From assembly GCF_000143415.4 (NCBI RefSeq), contig NW_003314331.1:733325-797324 (forward strand): 64,000 nucleotides of DNA, read 5' to 3'. A model generated the notes under the pieces. The model had not been told where the DNA came from. It searched no databases and saw only the letters and a list, made by a program, of their open reading frames with translations. Both the position numbers and the translations under genes were made by a program. Positions 58,004 through 64,000 of the stretch are shown piece by piece. Every line of letters begins with the position of its first letter. Positions within the stretch are counted from its first letter, which is position 1. This DNA is from Selaginella moellendorffii. Lineage: Eukaryota; Streptophyta; Lycopodiopsida; Selaginellales; Selaginellaceae.

Positions 58004-61000
58004 CTAATTAGCTCCAAAAGTTTTCTGCAACTCAGCAATAGTAAGGCTTGCTTGGTGTATATGAATATCCACTTTAGGATCCTGGTGCAAGATGTTGATG
58101 AAGATGTAGTATATATGCTTGCAAGGAGCATATGCCTTCCCATGTTCCTCACGCTTCGTAAAGTCTAGACATGTGCAAGAAGGAAAGTCGTGAATGGCAA
58201 TTGTGTACTCTCCACCTTCTGTTTTGACTATGTACTCCTTTGCAAGTGTAGTGATGTACTTCGTGGAGAGAATCTCACACTCAAGTGTTTGAGTCAAGTT
58301 TATTTTACCTTGCTTCTGCTTGGAGACGGTACCAATAAATTTAATTGCCTTACCTTTTCATGCTGGCCTCCTGTGCATCTCTGTAGGAATAGTTCTGCTC
58401 CTGTCACTCATGTCTCCAACTCTCCTCTCAAGATTAAAACCAGATTTCTCAAGGTTTTCAATCTCATCCGAGGTGAGCGCGACCCCATTAGCAACCGGCA
58501 TTCTTTAGGTACTGCATCAGGTTTAGTCACTATAGTGTCTTCAAGCCGCTTCGTATGGTTGGCGTCGGTGTTGCAACAATATAGCCAGCACTATCTTGAA
58601 AATCCTACTTGCTTTCGTTCCCCATAGAAACATGGGGCTGGAACAGAAGCAGACTTTTCACCACGAATCCAGGCCCAACACTTGCCCCTCGGAAGCATCC
58701 CCACACACCTTACATTCGATTTTGCTGGCACGTGTCGGATTGCCCATTGCTTCGGCTCCACGCTACAGTAAGTAATTTCAACCTATTGCGATGCACTCTC
58801 TTCATCAGCCACTTAAGGTGGCTCGGTCCGAGAGCGGTGTCTTGGAGCAGAATGGTACTCGACATCAGGCCTGTGAGAGCTTTTTGCTCCAAGGTCCGTA
58901 CTAACATCTTCCCCAGCAAAGGAAAAACGACACTTTGAGTGGACAGTCTTCATATCACCAATAGAAGCTCGGGGAGTGTACTCCATAGATGTGCCACGGA
59001 TCACTTCCTCAACTGCAGTTGCCACTGTTCGGGCGGGTGGAGTTAATTTTCTCTTCATCCTATCATGTAACATCTCAACAGAAGGCCCTGTTCCCATGTA
59101 TCTTCCTTCCTCGAATGCCAGTGCTTTTGAAGATTGCTCTATAACACGTATCAAATTTGATAGACAGGCTTCGTATAGACTCATCTTCCCTTTCCCTGCC
59201 TCAGAGGAACGCCAACTCCAATGCTTACTTTCAGAGAGATTCACAATTGGGGTGTATGCGAGGTCTTCAAGTGGTTGATTCTAATGGAAAAGGCAATATT
59301 AAAAGGTAATAAAAGGAAAAGAAAAAATATAAACCAACCTGAAAAGAGTGATGTCCCCATTGGAACATCCTAACTTCCCACCATCCTAACCATGACTCAA
59401 GTTGTGGTAGGAAACTTACGTCTGTATGGCCATCTTCACGCCACCACATTCGGATCTCGTTTGCTTTTGCCTCATGCTCTTCTTCAGAAGGTGCAACCTG
59501 CCATTGTTTGCACAACTCCTTAAATATTGATTGAAACTCTGGCTTGATAAGGTGGCAGTGCTGGTTTAGGCTTTGAGCCCAATGGAACTCACAAGTCCTC
59601 TCACGACCTTCCAATGGTTAACCATTCCCAAAAACTGCTCGGATACCATTCCAGTTTGCACCAGCCCCATCTACCATGAAACCACGAAAGTTTGCAGGCT
59701 TACCAGTCCGCTTTAGGACAATATCAGAGAGGGACTTCCAAAATATTTCCTGTGCTGTCTGGTCTTGTACTTTAAACTCTGCTGTCGCAATTGTTAAGTT
59801 ACAACATAGCCTATGAAAACATAAATATTATAACAATTTCAATATAATGAGAATAAAAATTACCTTGGATCATACACATGAGCTCCCATGGTTGTCCAAC
59901 CGGATACATGCTCCATATGGTCAAAATGTACCCATGCATTTGCAAGGTCACTGGACCCAAACATGTCCATTCGGGAGACAAGATCTACACCAGAGGCAAG
60001 GCCCATGGTAGACATTTTTAAGACGAAGAGGCGCTCTTGCTCATTCACAACTTGGTCTGGAAACAAACTTCCGTGGATGAACTCGTATGGACAAGTCCGT
60101 TTCAATTCAAGGATAGAGTCAATTTTTGATTGCAACTTCCCCTTTCGAGATTCACACATCCAAGATTTTATCCTAAACAATATAATGTAAGAAAAAATTA
60201 TTATTATAACGTATGAAAAATAACAGATGTACCTCCTTAGGCTAGTAGCAAGTTGTACTCCTCGTAGTAAGTCCCGCAAGCTAGCCTCGTTTAGTTGAGT
60301 CTTTTGGCAATCTAGATTGAGTAAGGTATTTGCGATAAAATCCTTGAGGACGGTCTTCTAAACATGCTTCGGAGTTGCAAATGAGTTTCTCATAGTCTCT
60401 TCCTGTACAACATCTTTGAAACGGTTGAGAGAACTCCTTTATATCCCTTCCTGCATTGGATGCATATGTGTGCCAACATGCACTGCAACTCTTCCAGCCA
60501 CTCCATCCCGTGGAAGAAAGTAGTACATCTTGGCCTCGCAGATAGCACGATATAGAGGAGCATTTTTGCAGAATCAACATTTGAATCCAACAGCAATGGT
60601 GTCACAGGCTGGAGGATTGACTGCAGACCCTTCAAAAAATATAGAGTTTCTAGAGTGGTCTCGATTGCATGTTTCATCCACACAATCTAAATGCCCGCCA
60701 CAATGAACTATAGACACTGTGCCTTCAAAATGTTGGAAGTGTGTGGTCTTGATCTTGCACCAATTGTGGACATCCTGCTTGGTTTCCATCCCCTTCCATT
60801 TGGAACCTGTGCTACTGACAAGAGGTGGTAGCTCGAAGAAAATGTTGCCGTTGTAGGAGGATGGAATCTCACTCACAAGTCTATACAAAAACAAGTGCAC
60901 GTCGATTGAGAGGCGTGAAAACTAGAAAGCATTGCTAACGGCTTTGAATATTGCTGAAGTTGGAGCTGGAGCTGGTGAATTTGGCGCTGACACTAACATG

Positions 61001-61350
61001 ACATCTCCACTTGAACTAGAAAAGGACAAGAGGATAACGACTGACTCTTGCTTCACATTCACTTTTGCTGGAGCGCATTTTGGCATTTTGACTAGAGATC
61101 CGAACACTCGAATCTCCTTCGACTTGGAATTTTGTAAATCCCATTGTTGTCCACCCTCGCCCACACCAAAAAGAAGAAACTCCGAGTATGCAACTATACC
61201 GGTGTTGTTGCGGATCACAGCCTCTAAAGAAATAGAGCCAAGACGAAGATCAAAACGCCGACATAAAAAACTTTCAGAAACAATACTTTGAGAGAATGAA
61301 AGAGGTGGGTGATCTCGAAAATGAAGAAGAAACCTCTCCATCCTTCTCAA
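58004..61350 (-). pseudogene. Decayed MULE-type transposase gene with SWIM zinc finger
   Basis: Minus-strand exons read from MERFLLHFRDHPPLSFSQS (61350 side). Cysteine-rich segments follow (VHCGGHLDCVDETCNRD, CKNAPLYRAICEARMYYF), then a central block with GFMVDGAGANWNGIRAVFGN and RERTCEFHWAQSLNQH, the D...C..H pattern of MULE catalytic domains. The C-terminal SWIM finger is CTCLDFTKREEHGKAYAPCK followed by H. Introns include about 59,870-59,810 and about 60,235-60,185. In-frame stops lie at 60922-60924, 60574-60576, 60439-60441, 60358-60360, 59618-59620, 58813-58815 and 58358-58360. All fit CAG/CAA/CGA to TAG/TAA/TGA. Family assignment is from motif pattern only. Confidence 0.6.
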
Positions 61351-61399
61351 TAGGTTTTGGAGTTCTCTCTCTTTATGCTACTTGTAAAAATCTATAGTG

Positions 61400-61499
61400 N
61401 NNNNNNNNNNNNNNNNNNNNNNNNNNNNNNNNNNNNNNNNNNNNNNNNNNNNNNNNNNNNNNNNNNNNNNNNNNNNNNNNNNNNNNNNNNNNNNNNNNN
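61400..61499. other. Assembly gap (100 N)
   Basis: Exactly 100 N, the usual placeholder for a gap of unknown size. The sequence on either side may not be contiguous. Confidence 0.99.
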
Positions 61500-62234
61500 T
61501 AATATTACTGTCATCTATTATGATGTCTGATGCATGTATACACATAGATCCAAGGAAAGATTTTCAGCACGTGAAGTTTGATAGTTAATAATGATACCAA
61601 TAATGACATTCTGCTATAACATGTCAAACCAAGAGATCCAATCTAACTATCAGCACGTGTGATATGTCAAGTTGTCAAATTTTAAGTGGTAGATGATAAT
61701 AAATCTTGTCAAATTTTATTCTTCAATAACAGATTTGATTCGTAGTACAACTCAAGTTTTATCCATAATTGTGAACACTGCTCAATGACATTTAAAGCAC
61801 GTGCCTATTGTTTAGGATCTAATACAACACAAAATAAATTTCTGGATGAAGATTCATTCATTCATAGATGGATATAGTACAACATATTTTAACATGCCTT
61901 ATTTATACTCTTTGAAGTTCTTGTAACGATTCCAAAATATGTACAAAATATTGATGAGAATGCATCCTTTCTAGATAATTTGTAAAATATAATATCATAT
62001 CTCTAATAACAGAAATGTTGATAGATGCTAGTTATACCATCATTAAAATATACAAAATAAAGAAGCATAATTTACATATAATAATAATGATAAGATAAAA
62101 TAAGATCAAAGATATTGTGATGGTTGAGATTTAGGTTATTCGGAATGAACGGCCAGGATTAGAGATTGGTTAGGGTTAGGGCAGCCGTCAGTATGGTAGC
62201 CGACAAGATTAGATTACTGTTCGCATTGTGAGTG
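61500..62234. other. AT-rich sequence, no gene seen
   Basis: No protein-like frame and no repeat structure apart from a short GGTTAGGGTTAGGG near 62,165. Confidence 0.5.
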
Positions 62235-62474
62235 GAGCGCGCGAGAGATCGAGAGATTGAGCGCGAAGGAGATCAAGGGATTGAGCGCGAAGGAGATCGA
62301 GCGATTGAGCCTGCAAGAGATCGAGAGATTGAGCACATGAGCGGGAGAGATTGAGCACGCGAGCGGGAGAGTTTGAGCGCGCAAGCAGGAGAGATTGAGC
62401 ATGTGAGCCGGAGAGATTGAGTGCGCGAGCTGGAGAGATTGAGTGCGCGAGCGGGAGAGATTGAGCGCACAAGA
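62235..62474 (+). repeat. Minisatellite of 22-24-bp GA-rich units
   Basis: About ten units. The first are 24 bp (for example GAGCGCGAAGGAGATCGAGC followed by GATT). The later ones are 22 bp (GAGTGCGCGAGCGGGAGAGA followed by TT). It ends 35 bp before the ATG at 62509, so it may lie in the leader of that gene. Confidence 0.85.
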
Positions 62475-62508
62475 AATCTAGCACAATCAAGAAATCGAGG
62501 AAGGAAAG

Positions 62509-64000
62509 ATGCCACTAAGGGTGAGTTTCGATTTGATTGCTTCCACTTCCATTTTTTGAGTCCATTGCTTCCATTCCATTTCTTCCCTTTTTTTTTCTTG
62601 ATTGCTTCTTTGCTGGCCGAGGTCAAGCTCCAGCCGGCCACCTCGGGCAGTTTTGCTTGCCGAGGGGCCGAGGTTATTCAAATTGCCACCACCACTACCA
62701 CTATTGCCTCTGCCCCTACTGCCACCGCCACCACCACCATTGCCACCACCACTGCCACTATTGCCTCTGCCCCCGCCACCACCGCCACCACCGCCACCAC
62801 CACCAATGCAAATCCCTGAAGTTGGGCAATCTAGTGGTGTTCACAATAGGGAACCTAAGGAACAGCCTGGAGCTGAAAGAGTTGCAGACCTTCCTGACAA
62901 CGTGGTGGACAAGCGCTTCCAAGAGACTGTTATGCGGACAAGGGAAAAAGCAGTTCACCAAACACTTGAGGCACTCAAGTGGCCAGGCCCTTGTGACTTG
63001 ATCAGAGAAATCCCCTTTTGTCGTTTGCAGCAGATGAACCTTGTCTGCACAGCATCCAAGTATGTCAACCCGGATATATACAGCTTGTTCAAATAGAATG
63101 GCCTTGCAACAAATATCGGTATGTTTTTAGTCTCTTTTTGCAAGCCAGGAACAATGGAGATCATTATTGTCACACCCGAGATTATGAATAGCTAGGATCC
63201 TATTTGGAGGAGGAAGTCCCTAGAATTTGATGACATGCTTATCAGACATCATGAGACTCGATAGCTTGCGGGGACAATGTTCCAAATTATTGACGGTAAC
63301 CACCAATATGGAGCTTGGATGAAGTGTATCGACGATCATTTTCGCGATGATCCTGTCTACCATATCAACGTTCCAGTCGGCCATGTCTACGCGAGGGGAC
63401 CTTTGGATGTCAACAGACTTATCTTGGCCTGCCAAAAGATCAATGCGTAAGTTTTATAATTTTACCTCTAACTCCACTTTAACTTGTTTTGTTGTGTTTA
63501 AATGTAGGCTTGGGCAGTTCGCTGTTCAAAAATAAAATCTTGTCCATAACATCGAGCAACTTTGATTTTTGGCAGACTTGAGTGAGGATGACATCCGCCA
63601 ACATTATGGTGATGATCTCGCAACACTTGTTCGGCACTCACGGACTCGAAATGACGGTACAACTTGGTTCAACAACCCATTCAGTTTTATGCTCACTATG
63701 TGGTGTAAGGTATGTATTTCCCTTTTATTTTATAAAAGCCTCTTTTAATTGTTTTGGTTTTTAGCCTTTGGTGAAGGTCAAGCAGGATGCTTACGAACTT
63801 GCATATCCGGAGAAGAGTCGGGAAGAGCTCTCAGCTGAGTTTGTACAAATTGAGCACAAAATTCAGCATGCAAAGTCCTCAAAGTTGAAGAAACTAGTAT
63901 GCATTGCAGACAATCGCAGGCCAAAGGAGTGGCTAGAGACTATAGCCGAAATTTCTTCTCATGAATGTAAGTTTTTTATCACACTTCATTTTTCTTAATT
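62509..64000 (+). pseudogene. Partial gene with Pro-rich start and ParB-like stretch, broken by stops
   Basis: ATG at 62509 (MPLR), donor at 62521. The frame resumes after CCGAG at 62665 into a Pro/Leu run encoded by CCA/CCG repeats (about 62,685-62,810). Then come EVGQSSGVHNREPKEQPGAE, EIPFCRLQQMNLVCTASKYV, IIIVTPEIMNS, and FQIIDGNHQYGAWMKCIDDH. The last resembles the DG-[HN]-[HR] box of ParB/sulfiredoxin-like domains, with the preceding VTPEIMN fitting its first strand. Further exons start near 63508 and 63764 (KPLVKVKQDAYELAYPEKSR). Five in-frame stops (63094-63096, 63193-63195, 63262-63264 TAG; 63533-63535 TAA; 63563-63565 TGA) occur without any frameshift. The gene continues past the window. 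ParB likeness is inference. Confidence 0.45.

Noticed and set aside
62155-62180. Telomere-like GGTTAGGGTTAGGG
   Set aside because: Only two units, too short for an interstitial telomeric tract.

Overview
The window looks like nuclear DNA of an early-diverging land plant. It has multi-exon genes with very short introns (mostly 45-95 bp), plant-specific families (a POLTERGEIST-type PP2C, a peroxisomal 4CL-like ligase, a GAT1-type transporter) and large nested LTR retrotransposons. A lycophyte such as Selaginella is my best guess. That is inference; nothing here proves the species.

Bases 1-16,026 are the gene-rich part. SPO11-2 (1916-3669, +) and a peroxisomal 4CL-like acyl-CoA ligase (3853-5800, +) lie head to tail. 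A POL/PLL PP2C (6356-9160, -) converges on them. A multiple inositol polyphosphate phosphatase (11886-13876, -) and a GABA/amino-acid transporter (14271-16026, +) diverge from a 394-bp shared promoter. All five could be read from start to stop codon with consistent exon phases, and the lengths fit their families (371, 545, 865, 475 and 445 aa). Their functions are unrelated, so no shared pathway is implied.

Bases 16,027-21,579 are AT-rich and hold only decayed coding scraps, including part of a broken gene of unknown family. Bases 21,585-53,959 are one nest of LTR elements whose order I could resolve from target-site duplications (TSDs). Element A (non-autonomous, +) carries TSD CCTAG and split that broken gene. 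Element B (chromodomain Ty3/gypsy, -) carries TSD AGATC and sits in A's 3' LTR. Element C (gag-pol fragment with its two LTRs in INVERTED orientation, TSD CAGTY) sits in B's gag. Element D (non-coding, three LTRs in tandem, TSD GTGTC) sits in the loop of a hairpin in B's non-coding part. The LTRs of all four share a core-promoter-like module, and the non-coding cores of A and D are packed with short perfect hairpins.

Bases 53,965-64,000 hold the other half of the split gene, a family of about six palindromic repeats, a C2H2-like fragment, a decayed MULE/SWIM-type transposase gene, a 100-N assembly gap, a minisatellite, and a partial gene with a ParB-like stretch that runs off the window. The in-frame stops I located in these genes are mostly what C-to-T change of CAG, CAA or CGA would give, which suggests decay of methylated DNA.

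The strongest candidates for something new are the hairpin-packed non-autonomous retroelements (A and D), the recurring TGTC-loop hairpins with different stems, and the integrated inverted-LTR element C.
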